DNA from: Lithodes maja
Taxonomy: Eukaryota > Arthropoda > Malacostraca > Decapoda > Lithodidae
Length of the DNA stretch: 64,000 bases
Direction: 5' to 3'
Assembly (NCBI GenBank): GCA_037953745.1
Contig: JBAKBP010007967.1
Location: 31,112-95,111, forward strand
The notes under the pieces are model-generated. The model did no database searches, was not told the origin of the DNA, and saw only the letters and a list, made by a program, of their open reading frames with translations. Below are positions 1 through 9,920 of the stretch, piece by piece. Position numbers and translations under genes: made by a program. How positions within the stretch are numbered: the stretch's first letter is position 1; each line of letters opens with the position of its first letter.

Positions 1-351
1 TCACATGTAGGAACACTTCATATTGTCCAACTCACAAGACCAACTCTTCTTCTTCTTAGAGTTGTGATGTGCAATGTACACAGAGTAAGAATCTTCAGAT
101 ATTTGCACAGGCGTTATTGGCGTTGGCATGTAAATGCCACGCAGAGATACCCAAGCCGGCAAGGATTCCATGGCTCTCAAAGCCAACCAAATACGAGTAG
201 TCAGCGTACACACTCACAGCCAGCTCAGGGCTATCAGAGCCAACAGACAGGGAATAGTGTAAAGACAGGTAGGCAACCTTCCTATGCTAGAGCAGTCTAC
301 TCTGATCCTTCGGGGGAAGATTTAGGCCCCCTCCCAGAATACCTAACATAG
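1..351 (+). CDS. gag: gag C-terminal part of gypsy element A (partial)
   Basis: The frame is open from the first base of the window to the TAG at 349-351. The encoded tail is rich in Gln, Ser, Thr and Asn (SQSQPNTSSQRTHSQP, QGYQSQQTGNS), as often found in the low-complexity end of gypsy Gag. No CCHC zinc knuckle is readable in the part present. Its last 46 bases overlap the start of the open pol frame, which lies in the -1 register, so a Gag-Pol fusion by ribosomal frameshifting is plausible. The assignment rests on position ahead of pol more than on motif content. Confidence 0.5.
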   Translation, partial: SHVGTLHIVQLTRPTLLLLRVVMCNVHRVRIFRYLHRRYWRWHVNATQRYPSRQGFHGSQSQPNTSSQRTHSQPAQGYQSQQTGNSVKTGRQPSYARAVYSDPSGEDLGPLPEYLT

Positions 352-3300
352 TAGCAGAGGCAAGATCCATCGAAGAGGCACCTTATTATGAAGTTAACGT
401 AAATCCAGTCCCTAAGGTAGTTATTATCAATTGTATCGAGCAAGGCCCATTGATTGAGGCGCGGTTACAAGGTAAACCTCTTAATGTTTTATTTGACACT
501 GGTGCGAGTGTGAATTTGATCAATTTTCCCACTTTACTGAAGTACGTCCGTTTGCAACAGCCTTACGAGAAACATTTATACCCCTCTAACGTAGTCATCA
601 CTGGAGTGACGGGCTCAAAGATGAAGCCTGTAGATGTCATCCATTTAAAGGTTAAGTTTCACAGACACATTTCTCCGGTCTTAATACCTTGTCAAGTATT
701 GTCTCATGCTCCAGATTTGAATGATAACTTACTTTTGGGTTTAGAGACCATGAGAGAGCACAAGTTTCTGGTAGACCCTAGTCGCTGGGGTGTCTTTTAC
801 AAGAGCAATTTTTTGCGTTTCCTTGGTGAGCCGTACATAGTCCCTAGAGTTGTGCAAATGCTGTATGATACGAGAGACGATGAGGTTAATGGTAGCGGTA
901 ATAGCATTGCCGAGCGGTCTAAGGCTTTACCTACAGAGATAATTCCTCAGTCTAGATTTATGAACAACAAGGACGTTTCTATTTTGCTTGCAGACAGTGT
1001 GATACGGAATGGTTCGGTAATAAAGTCGACAATATTGCCAGGTCATACGATATCAAAAGTCTCAGTGAAACTAAAGAATGTTCCTCATGAAACGGTTGTG
1101 ATGGCTTTACCTGAAAGTTCTTGTGCACAGAACCTTGATGTTGAGTCCGCCTTATACACCGTAAATAAAAAGACTGTAGAAATGTTTGTGTTTAATAAGA
1201 AAGGTTACTCTATTCCACTAGATGAAGGATTTCACTTACTGGATTTCTTAACTTACCCCCACCCGGTTAAGGTAGTTGAGACGTCTAGTGAGGGTATTCA
1301 TGAGTTTCGTGGGCGTGTGTTTCAAACCACAGTGCATGAAAATTTTGAGAGAGAGAGAGATTTGGATGCGCACCTCAACCCGGTAGATTATGATAATTAT
1401 CGCGGTAATCTTGTAGAATTTCTGAGTCGCTATAACAACATTGTTGCTTTTCCAGATAATCCCTTGGGTAAAACAGATTTAATTGACCATGAGATACGGT
1501 TAGAGCCAGGCGCGAAACCGAAATATATTCCTGCATATCGTCTTCCTCATAAGCAGAGAGCGGAAGTGGACAAGTATATTACTGAGATGTTAGCCCAAGA
1601 TGTTATTGAAGAGTCAATTTCCCCGTGGAATTATCCGATGTTTCTAGTTGCAAAGAAAGATGGATCATGGAGGCCCGTAATTGACTTTAGAAAGTTGAAT
1701 GAAATGACAATACCGGACCGACAGCCTATCCCCGTGCTGCAGGACCTTCTGCAGAACATTGGAGAAGGCAATACAATATTTTCTACGATTGATCTTTTAA
1801 GTGGCTTTTTGCAAGTACCGTTAGCGAAAGACAGTCAGGAGCTTACTGCTTTCAGCACTCCTAATGGTCATTATCACTATAAGCGTATGCCCATGGGGCT
1901 TAGAAATAGCCCTCCAACCTTCACTAGACTTGTTAATTCAGTTTTTAATGGCATTATAGGGACTTCTGTTTTTGTCTATTTAGATGACATCATCATTGCG
2001 AGTAAAACGCTTGATGACCACTTCCGTAAATTAACACAAGTCTTCACTAGGTTACAAGCCACGGGTCTGAAGCTTAAGCTAACAAAGTGTCATTTCCTGA
2101 AAAAGAAAATATCGTTCTTGGGTCATGTTGTTGATGAAAGAGGAATAAGTACCTCTGATGATAAAATACAAGCGGTAAAGTTATTCCCTACACCGACTAA
2201 TGCTGATCAAGTCCGTTCATTTATAGGACTGGCGGGTTATTATAGACGGTTTGTTTGGAAATTCTCGGAAAAAGCTGCGCCCCTTACGGATCTATTAAAG
2301 AAAGATTCAAAGTTTGCATGGACTGCTGATCATCAAGTTGCATTCGATATGCTTAAAGATCATTTAATTAGAGCCCCCGTTTTGGCTTTCCCTAACTACG
2401 GTCATGATTTTGAGCTCCTCACGGATGCGTCGCTAACTGGGATAGGAGCAGTCTTGATGCAGAAAATTGATGGGAAGAGAAATGTTATTGCGTACGCTTC
2501 TAGAAAACTTAATTCTGCGGAGCAAAATTATGACACTGCCGAGAGAGAGGATTTAGCAGTAGTGTGGGCTCTTAAACATTTCAGGGAGATCATTGTGGGT
2601 TACAATGTTCATGTCTATTCCGATAACACGGCAGTAGCCAACTTGTTTAAGAATAAAGAATTAAAGGAACGTCTTGCTAAGTGGTTCCTTAGCATTCAGG
2701 AGTATTCTCTCACATTTGAGCATATTGTGGGTAAGAAAAACGTAGTTGCTGATGCACTTTCACGTAATGTCCCAGTTTTCTCTGTAAACCTTGCCACACT
2801 CGACATGGCCGATGTCATCGTGAGTCAGGACGAAGATCCTGTTTGGGGACCGTTTAAAATTTGGTTAAAGTCAGGGAAGAAAGGAAAACCACCTACCACA
2901 CCCGTTAAACCGAAAGACTTAATTTTGCAGGATGCCCTTTTGCATAGAGTAGCTCATTTCAATTCCAAATCAATGCCTTCCAGGCCAGTGCATCAGATCA
3001 TTATACCTTGCACAAGTGTCAAGGATGTAATGAAACTGATACACGATTCACCCCATACCTCGCATCCTGGTCGAGACAGGAGTTTTAGACAGGCCCAGCT
3101 AAATTACTACTGGCCCAGGATGAAAGAGGATATTTTTCGATATGTGGAGAATTGCGAGTCTTGTGCAAGAGTGAAAGGCCATACTTCACAACCTTGCCCT
3201 ATTCTTTCGTACCCCATTCGTGACGAACCTTGGAGTCAAGTTTCTGTAGATTTAATGGAATTACCCATGACTGAAGCCGGTAAAAAGGACCTATTTGTAG

Positions 3301-3893
3301 CAATTGATTCTTTTTCTATATTTTGTGTTTTAAGACCGATTCCTAATAAGACTGCCGAGACAGTTGCGTCTACATTCTTGAATCATGTAATATGTCCTTT
3401 CACGACTCCACAGGTTTTGCTTACTGATAACGGAACTGAATTCAACAACTCCATATTACCTAAACTCTGTGAAATATTGAGGGTCAATAAAATAAATACA
3501 CATGTTCGACATCCGGCCTCGAATGGCCTTGTAGAGAGACAGAATAGAAAGATTTTAGAATGTCTGAGACACTTGGTTTCGCCTGAAAGTATGAGTTGGG
3601 ATTTATGGATACCTCAGGTACAGGCATGTCTCAATTCTGCAATTAATAGTTCTACAGGGGAAACCCCCCATTGTATTGTCTTTGGAGTAGACAAGAAGTT
3701 GCCTTATGAGCTACTTCATTCAAGACCTAAGCCTTGTTACAATGTTGATGATTTTGTTGCAGTGAGACTACAGCAATTTCAGAACATTTATCAAGGGATT
3801 CATGAAAAGTTAGCCCAATCAAATGCAGAATTGGTCAAGAGACAACAAAAGTCTGCATGCCCTATATCCATAAACCCTATAGCGACATTGTAA
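306..3893 (+). CDS. pol: Pol polyprotein of gypsy element A: protease, RT, RNase H, integrase
   Basis: The frame opens at 306 and has no need of its own ATG if reached by frameshift from gag. Domains in order: aspartic protease with FDTGAS near 495-512; reverse transcriptase about 1530-2170 with FLVAKKDGSWRPVIDFRKLN-type fingers and the YLDDI catalytic box near 1978; RNase H from about 2400 (LLTDASLTGIGAV, later ADALSR); integrase zinc-binding HHCC module about 3040-3180 (CESCARVKG); catalytic core with Asp in SVDLMELP (near 3250), Asp in LTDNGTEF (near 3425) and Glu in GLVERQ, 35 residues after the second Asp, so a DD35E core. The product copies element RNA into cDNA and integrates it. The frame closes early at 3891-3893; the integrase tail continues in another register from about 3857. 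Domain order RT-RH-IN identifies Ty3/gypsy (Metaviridae-type) and not Copia or BEL. Confidence 0.95.
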   Translation, partial: SFGGRFRPPPRIPNIVAEARSIEEAPYYEVNVNPVPKVVIINCIEQGPLIEARLQGKPLNVLFDTGASVNLINFPTLLKYVRLQQPYEKHLYPSNVVITGVTGSKMKPVDVIHLKVKFHRHISPVLIPCQVLSHAPDLNDNLLLGLETMREHKFLVDPSRWGVFYKSNFLRFLGEPYIVPRVVQMLYDTRDDEVNGSGNSIAERSKALPTEIIPQSRFMNNKDVSILLADSVIRNGSVIKSTILPGHTISKVSVKLKNVPHETVVMALPESSCAQNLDVESALYTVNKKTVEMFVFNKKGYSIPLDEGFHLLDFLTYPHPVKVVETSSEGIHEFRGRVFQTTVHENFERERDLDAHLNPVDYDNYRGNLVEFLSRYNNIVAFPDNPLGKTDLIDHEIRLEPGAKPKYIPAYRLPHKQRAEVDKYITEMLAQDVIEESISPWNYPMFLVAKKDGSWRPVIDFRKLNEMTIPDRQPIPVLQDLLQNIGEGNTIFSTIDLLSGFLQVPLAKDSQELTAFSTPNGHYHYKRMPMGLRNSPPTFTRLVNSVFNGIIGTSVFVYLDDIIIASKTLDDHFRKLTQVFTRLQATGLKLKLTKCHFLKKKISFLGHVVDERGISTSDDKIQAVKLFPTPTNADQVRSFIGLAGYYRRFVWKFSEKAAPLTDLLKKDSKFAWTADHQVAFDMLKDHLIRAPVLAFPNYGHDFELLTDASLTGIGAVLMQKIDGKRNVIAYASRKLNSAEQNYDTAEREDLAVVWALKHFREIIVGYNVHVYSDNTAVANLFKNKELKERLAKWFLSIQEYSLTFEHIVGKKNVVADALSRNVPVFSVNLATLDMADVIVSQDEDPVWGPFKIWLKSGKKGKPPTTPVKPKDLILQDALLHRVAHFNSKSMPSRPVHQIIIPCTSVKDVMKLIHDSPHTSHPGRDRSFRQAQLNYYWPRMKEDIFRYVENCESCARVKGHTSQPCPILSYPIRDEPWSQVSVDLMELPMTEAGKKDLFVAIDSFSIFCVLRPIPNKTAETVASTFLNHVICPFTTPQVLLTDNGTEFNNSILPKLCEILRVNKINTHVRHPASNGLVERQNRKILECLRHLVSPESMSWDLWIPQVQACLNSAINSSTGETPHCIVFGVDKKLPYELLHSRPKPCYNVDDFVAVRLQQFQNIYQGIHEKLAQSNAELVKRQQKSACPISINPIATL

Positions 3894-4309
3894 TGGTTAA
3901 GCTTTTTGAAAGATCGTCGAAATTAGATAACAAGTTCGAAGGGCCATACAGAGTAGTTAGAAGGACAACAGGTAATAAATTTGAGATAAGGCATATTTAT
4001 ACTAAGCTAGTACGGGAGTGTCATGTTGACCACTTAAAAAAGTTAAGTAGATTTGTACCTGTGAATGATTCTGATGGCTCCGAAGCCAATCCTGATGTAC
4101 TAGAAGTTGTTCAGGAGAATGTCACAAGGCAAAGGGCTAGAAATAATGATAACTACAGATCAAAGTTGAGGTCACACAATCACACCCGTTTTGTAAATAG
4201 TAACACTTTCCACAGTAGAGTAAGTGATGGATGCGAGTTCCATAAACATGTAGATACTATCTTTACGAATTTAGATATTAATGTTAACTTTTTTGTTATA
4301 GTTAATTAG
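3857..4309 (+). pseudogene. Integrase C-terminal tail of element A in a shifted frame
   Basis: This frame overlaps the last 37 bases of the main pol frame and carries the expected integrase C-terminal GPY/F-type module (KFEGPYRVVRR) followed by a short Asn/Arg-rich tail ending in TAG. It reads as the direct continuation of pol after a single-base-type frame break between about 3857 and 3893. Whether this is a disabling mutation, an assembly error, or programmed shifting cannot be decided here; mutation or sequencing error is the simplest reading. Confidence 0.75.
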
Positions 4310-5490
4310 TTTTCCATATGTATATAGTAATTTTAATAAAAAAATAAAAATAAAAAAATAATAATCATAATAATATTAATCATTTTCACTTCTGCATTGG
4401 CACAGGAGTTTATTGCACTGGACTTTCCATGATCTTGCTCTGTATTGTTCTCAATTTCTAAGCGATGGGGCATGATATAGATTGTTCTGGGAGTCTAGTA
4501 GTGGTATGGTTAGGTAATGTTTGTGATTTTGAGGAGTTTGTAATAATTGATATTCCATAATGAGTTCTTAAACTCAATATAATTTTCCTCGATATTCTTG
4601 GCTAATTGTTTGACCTACGAGTACCTCCGGATTATGCGGCACTGCCCTCTCGGAGAATTACTTGTAGGCCTACAGTATTTCCCTTCAGAATGTTGGTTTG
4701 CTACCAAACATACCGGTAATTGAATTTTGAACTTTGCACTCATACAGTTCCTTCCTTACTTATTGACATGTCGTGTCAGGCCCGATGGTATGATACTGCT
4801 GATATCTGTAGACTTACATTGAAAGTCAAACTAACCCTTTTAAGAAATATTACTTTTTGTTACAGTACTGTATTTATTGACCAACTATCATTTTATGCAT
4901 GTGTTTGGAAAGAGTTATTTTATCTTTCTTGTTCCGTGTTTGGATTTAAACAACATGCTACTTGTACTCACAAGTGAAAACCTCTGTTTGAAAGTACATG
5001 TCCTAGACATTATTTATACTTAAGAGAGATAACTGGACTTCATGCTAATTTTGTCCAATACAGTAACCTTCAATGTTATGTGTCCCTTGGTGGACTTTAC
5101 TCTGTTTGTTAATTGTTTTCATGAGCATTATCCTCAATTTACTTTCCTTGTTAAAGGATAAAATGAACTAGTTACTGATCTCATATATCAGGAGTTTCTG
5201 ATAATTATGTTCCCATTATAATCATTGGTCTCTTCGTTAGTTATTTGTATATGAGAAAGGTGTGCCAAAGCTGGTGACACCACTGTGGACCCTGCCAGGA
5301 TCCATATACCTGCCAGGACATCACTTCAAGCTTCCGGTGATCATCGCCGTGTCAAGAATCCACTGGACGATACCTCGATTTTTATTTATTTTTTTTTTTT
5401 TAAGTTTAAGTACCCCAATTATGGAAATTTGTTTGGGTGTTTTCATTAAGAACATTAATTAAATTGTCACTTATATGACAATAAAATAAA

Positions 5491-5560
<70 letters not shown>

Positions 5561-6326
5561 CTCATATCTAAAAATTAGAAAAAACAAATAATTATACTGA
5601 ACAAACTTTTGTGACTTCCTGTGAAGTTGTTTCATTTCAAAAACATTATCCAGTGACCTCGGCGAACTGTGTGGAATACTTCTTAACACGAACTATGCAA
5701 GTCTATGCAAGTCGTTGCAGTGTTTCAAATGTATATATTTAATTCTTATGTCTATTTTTAAGTTTATGAATTTTGGCCAATTTTTCATGTTTATCCAATT
5801 TTTCATGTTTATCTTTATGTGTGATATTTCCTCAGGGATGATATACTTTACTTGTTGCATTGGATTCTATGCTTCACCTAAGTTGCCTTTCACCTCATAC
5901 CAGTCGAGATGCCTGGAGTAGCGTGATCGAGCATTGTAATAGTAGTCTTATGAAAAATAATGCGAGTGCATTAAGAGATTGTGGACTTATGGAGATTTAG
6001 AGATTTGGGGATTCTATGGGATTACTTTAGGAGTCAGATGGTACTAACACTGTTCCCCTCCTAGAAACGTTAAACCGCAAAAAAAAAAAAGAGTCCCTCT
6101 GTCCAGCTAGGCCTTTGTGTACGTACGCACACGTGAGCGTGTGTGTACAGTCATGTGCGTGTTAGCGCGTTTGAATCTGAGGGCTGCTTGGGGCACCCTA
6201 TGGTACCCCTCAGCTAGCCAGTCATACCCCAGCCTCAGCCGACGATAGACCTACGCATTACAGGTCCAGTCGTAAGGGTGTGTGTGTGTTGTAACTATTG
6301 TTGTAAGCAAGTAACAATAAGTACCA
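4310..6326 (+). other. 3' non-coding region and presumed 3' LTR of element A
   Basis: No coding domain is recognisable in this 2 kb. It is AT-rich and contains several A-runs, a (TA)n tract and a G/T-rich patch at about 6110-6290. A candidate LTR start is the TG at 5260-5261 after the purine-rich ATGAGAAAGG, with the end close to 6326. This is inference: with no 5' LTR in the window, the LTR limits cannot be verified. Confidence 0.35.
5496..5556. repeat. (TA)n microsatellite
   Basis: Uninterrupted TA dinucleotides over about 61 bp within the 3' region of gypsy element A. Confidence 0.97.
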
Positions 6327-6330
6327 TTAA

Positions 6331-6959
6331 CCCGGGAACTGCGGGGAGACTCTTAAGAGTTCCCCCGGCGGACTGCGGGAAGACTCTTGAGAGTAAGTAA
6401 AACAAAAAATCAACTTTTGACATCGAAAAAAAAAAAAAAAAAAAAATTTATTTTTTTATATTTTTTATTTTTGTTTGGCCCCTGGGCCATGCAAAATCTC
6501 AGTCCTCTACCTCCCCTCCTTCCCCACTTTCCTCCTCTCCTTCAGTTATCACCTATTTTCCCTATTATTCCCTTATTCTGAGGTATATTTTCGTGCTAAC
6601 ATTAGCGAGTTGCAAGCAGGGTGTTGTCATCACTGATGGCAAGCGAGTGCAAGAGAGAGAGAGAGAGTATTGATCGACTGTGTCTCAGTGGCCTTGGAGG
6701 AAATTGGCGGGAAAGCAGTTTGCCTCACCCATACATTATACAACTCGCGGGCTATATCTCCGATTTTGACCATCCAAACGCTGTTTTCACTCGTTTTATT
6801 GTTGTTTCAGGTTAATACCTTTATAATCAACCCATAATAGGCGCATATGGATAATTATTAATGCTATTAATGGTACAATGAATATTTTAGTGACGGAAAC
6901 ACCTCAAATACGTCAGCACAGGGGGACGTTTCCAATTACCCCCATGCGCACTTGTTAGG
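6331..6959 (-). mobile_element. TTAA-1 non-autonomous element, copy a
   Basis: 629 bp bounded by TTAA at 6327-6330 and 6960-6963. The left terminus reads CCCGGGAACTGCGG; the right terminus, read inward, is CCTAACAAGTGCGC. It is the reverse complement of the copies at 8583-9209 and 60203-60815 along its whole length, including an A/T-rich tract near one end, a CT-rich stretch and a (GA)n run. Strand is given relative to those two copies. There is no transposase frame. TTAA target duplication with short C-rich inverted ends is typical of piggyBac-superfamily elements, so this is called a piggyBac-like MITE by inference. Confidence 0.88.
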
Positions 6960-7058
6960 TTAATAAACCTACAAGCAGAGAGAGCATTGGGAGTTTAATT
7001 ATATACCGATGTGTGTATGTGTGTAACATAACAGTCTATGAAACAGATCGTTACATTA

Positions 7059-7381
7059 GTAGTGGCCCCGAAATCATTGACGATATGCCTATTATATAAT
7101 AGCTCTCTTTCGAACACCCGCGGCCAGCCTGTTTGAAACACCCGCCACAGGGGAAAGAGTGCCGACATCATAAGTGCAACGCTCATTCTCTTATGGAATC
7201 GTCTTTAAGATTGGGTACTGACTACGAAAAAACTTCGTAAAAAATAAAAATAAATAATAACGCTGAATCAAGCAGCGCCATTCCGCCTTCAATGATATAT
7301 CAAGATTAAACTTAAGACATCAACGAATGGGAAGGGGATGGAAGGGAGGGCCTACATCGTCAATTATTTCGGGGCCACTAC
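7059..7381. mobile_element. Short TIR element with TA flanks (Tc1/mariner-like MITE?)
   Basis: 323 bp with inverted ends GTAGTGGCCCCGAAAT at the left and the reverse complement of the same sequence at the right (about 27 bp with one or two mismatches), flanked by TA on both sides (7057-7058 and 7382-7383). No coding capacity. A related sequence lies in opposite orientation at 30450-30757, and another end-like sequence occurs at about 7432. TA flanks suggest a Tc1/mariner-type MITE; derivation from inverted terminal repeats of a DIRS element is an alternative. Confidence 0.6.
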
Positions 7382-7384
7382 TAA

Positions 7385-8060
7385 GTATTAGGCTTTCCTT
7401 CGTCCCTCCGGGACTCAAACCTATAATTTATTAGTGGCTCCTCCATCATTGACGATATGCCTGATATCTCAAGACTAGAGGGGGACATTCGTGACATTAT
7501 CTAACCCATTAACAAATTACCATAGGTAGAGAAAAAGAACCATATAATAATCTTAAATTTATTGTGTACAAACAATATTTTTGGTAATAAATGGAAAGAA
7601 AGCAGATTGCAGGTACATCAGTAAATGAATATCACATTGAGATTCAATACAAATATATTTTCCAAGAATGTTGTATTCTAGTCCAAAAACATAAGAATTC
7701 TTTGACCCTTCCTCGGCGTCAAACTTCTCTAGGAACAAACAAATTATTTGATTATTTCATCCTTAAAATTAATTTGTACATACTGTATATGTTGTACAAC
7801 TTATCTTCTATATCTCATAGTGTAACTATTAATGATATACTGTATATTCAAAAATAAAAAATTTGAACTGTATAACCAGTTCGGCTTATCAAGTGTTACA
7901 GCTCGTATACTTATCATATTCTCCGGCGGAGGGTCTGAGGGTCTTGGCTCTCCATTACCCCCCCCCCCCCCCCCCGCTCCTTTTCACACATAAGATAATT
8001 CTTAATTCTAGTAGCACACAAGACCAATTAGACCCGCTGCCGTAATGCCACACACGTAAG
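7385..8060. other. Region without recognisable gene, probable 3' flank of the DIRS-like element
   Basis: AT-rich with no coding signal. It contains an 18-base C run at 7958-7975 and at 7432 a sequence resembling the end of the 7059-7381 element (TTAGTGGCTCC then ATTGACGATATGCC). It lies just beyond the stop codon of the recombinase frame read on the minus strand. Confidence 0.4.
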
Positions 8061-8582
8061 TTATGGTTTATATAAGGCCACAGATAGGTAGCGCATCAGA
8101 AAAGTATGATTGGATGACCACAACTGTGTATCAGCTATATCATCTATGAAATAATTATGCAAGAATCTTAATGAAACTGCCCACTTCCTGATGTCGTGGG
8201 CCCTTCCCACTACACCGGAATTACTATCTCGGATTACATCTACAAGCAATGATGCTAATTTTCTTCTTGTGATGCGCTTACCTGCACTATTAACCCATAA
8301 AGCTCCCTGTTGCTGAGGTTGTGAAACTCTCAAAAACTTTATCAGAGATTGTACTTGGCATAAAATATGGTGTGTGTCTCCGTGTTTGAGCACCGGGACA
8401 GTAAACTCAGAGAAAACATGATCGCAACGTTTATTTTTTGCGACAAAAGTGGGGGATGGAGCAATTTGTACATTTACATTGCGTCTCCCAAACCTGAGGC
8501 AATTAGGTTCGTTGCTCATCGCCACCAGCTCAGACACCCTGTTACCTGTGGCCAAAGCCATAAGGAACACAGCCTTCTTTAA

Positions 8583-9209
8583 CCTCTGAAGTGCACACAG
8601 GGGTAATTGAAAACGTCCCCCTGTGCTGACGTATTTGAGGTGTTTCCGTCACTAAAATATTCATTGTACCATTAATAGCATTAATAATTATCCATATGCG
8701 CCTATTATGGGTTGATTATAAAGGTATTAACCTGAAACAACAATAAAACGAGTGAAAACAGCGTTTGGATGGTCAAAATCGGAGATATAGCCCGCGAGTT
8801 GTATAATGTATGGGTGAGGCAAGCTACCTTCCCGCCAATTTCCCCCAAGGCCACTGAGACACAGTCGATCGATATTCTCTCTCTCTCTCTTGCACTCGAT
8901 TGCCATCAGTGATGACAACACCCTGCTTGCAACTCGCTAATGTTAGCATGAAAATATACCTCAGAATAAGGGAATAATAGGGAAAATAGGTGATAACTGA
9001 AGAATAGGAGGAAAGTGGGGAAGGAGGGGAGGTAGAGGACTGAGATTTTGCATGGCCCAGGGGCCAAAAAAAAATAAAAAAATAAAAAAATAAAAATATA
9101 TATTTTTTTTTTTTCGATGTCAAAAGTTGATTTTTTATTTTACTTACTCAGGAGAGTCTTCCCGCAGTCCGCCGGGGGAACTCTTAAGAGTCTCCCCGCA
9201 GCTCCCGGG
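8583..9209 (+). mobile_element. TTAA-1 non-autonomous element, copy b
   Basis: 627 bp bounded by TTAA at 8579-8582 and 9210-9213. Left terminus CCTCTGAAGTGCACAC, right terminus, read inward, CCCGGGAGCTGCGG. It lies inside the recombinase frame: the flanking codons read continuously if one TTAA and the element are left out. Near-identical to the copy at 60203-60815 in the same orientation. Confidence 0.92.
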
Positions 9210-9286
9210 TTAACAGTGAGTCGAAATCCGGCGCATGATTATACTTGCGCGAATGAAGCAAAGACAATGCTTTGTCAAGTGACCAG

Positions 9287-9682
9287 GTAGGAGCTGTGGT
9301 GGGCGAGTGGTGAGCACGCTCGCGTGTGAATCTGCAAGAACCGGGATCGAATCCCTACCACAGCGGACATTTAGTGGGTGTGGTAGTACGTTCTAGCATG
9401 TTTCACATGCTTGCACCCAGTCAGGGGACATCCTGACGACGTATACAGACTAAACACACATAACACAGCCACTCCAACACCTTCCTCTCTCTCCAACACC
9501 CCTTCTCCCCTCTCAACACTCTTCTCTGAGCTAGTGACGATACAAATGGCATGGACAATTCCTGTATAGAATTGTAAGATTCAGAGTCATAAAGATTCCA
9601 GGACGAGTTCAATAGTGGCGGATCCCCAGATCGACCGTGGTGATTGTCACCTAAACATCTACAAAAGTACAAAAGTAAGGCA
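9287..9682 (+). mobile_element. tRNA-headed SINE inserted in the recombinase gene
   Basis: About 395 bp that interrupts the minus-strand recombinase frame. It begins with a 72-nt tRNA-like head (9293-9364), continues through an unrelated body, and ends with a short tandem CAAAAGTA CAAAAGTA tail at about 9663-9680. Host sequence resumes at about 9683. A short imperfect duplication (CCTAC / CCTTAC) flanks it. Head, body and simple-repeat tail are the standard SINE plan; the family was not recognised. Confidence 0.75.
9293..9364 (+). other. tRNA-like head of the SINE (internal pol III promoter)
   Basis: A perfect 7-bp acceptor-stem pairing, GCTGTGG with CCACAGC, closes a 72-nt segment. An A-box-like GGGCGAGTGGTGAGC and a B-box-like GGGATCGAATCCC are correctly spaced. 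Only three of five T-stem pairs form, so this is a degenerate tRNA-derived promoter and not a functional tRNA gene. Confidence 0.7.
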
Positions 9683-9920
9683 TGAGCTGACGGGGTGGTG
9701 GGCGAAGTTTGAAACATGCCCTCATGAACCCTTTCTCATCTGCCTGCGGTATAGATAGCCCTGTTAAGTCATAAAAGGGAGTTCTGATAGCTGACAAATT
9801 ATTTTTCAGTGTAATTATAGAAAGGCGTTTTTGTTCAAATAAGTAGTCCAAATACTTGAAGATCAAAGCTACTGATACGTCAGTTTGCGCCGTTTCTACT
9901 ATCCAGGTCGTGAAAGACTT

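Larger units (their letters stand above)
1..6326 (+). mobile_element. Ty3/gypsy LTR retrotransposon A (5' end outside window)
   Basis: Seen: the end of a gag-like frame, an overlapping long pol frame with protease, reverse transcriptase, RNase H and integrase in the Ty3/gypsy order, then about 2 kb of AT-rich non-coding sequence. The right limit is set only by the TTAA flank of the next element (6327-6330), so the true 3' LTR end is inferred. No 5' LTR is available for comparison because the window starts inside gag. One frame break near the end of pol suggests this copy is no longer autonomous. Confidence 0.8.

Noticed and set aside
5262..5462. Small ORF in the 3' region of element A
   Set aside because: 66 codons without domain or conservation evidence, in presumed LTR sequence.
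9293..9364. Functional tRNA gene
   Set aside because: The acceptor stem pairs but the T stem has mismatches and the anticodon arm is not convincing; a SINE body and tail follow.
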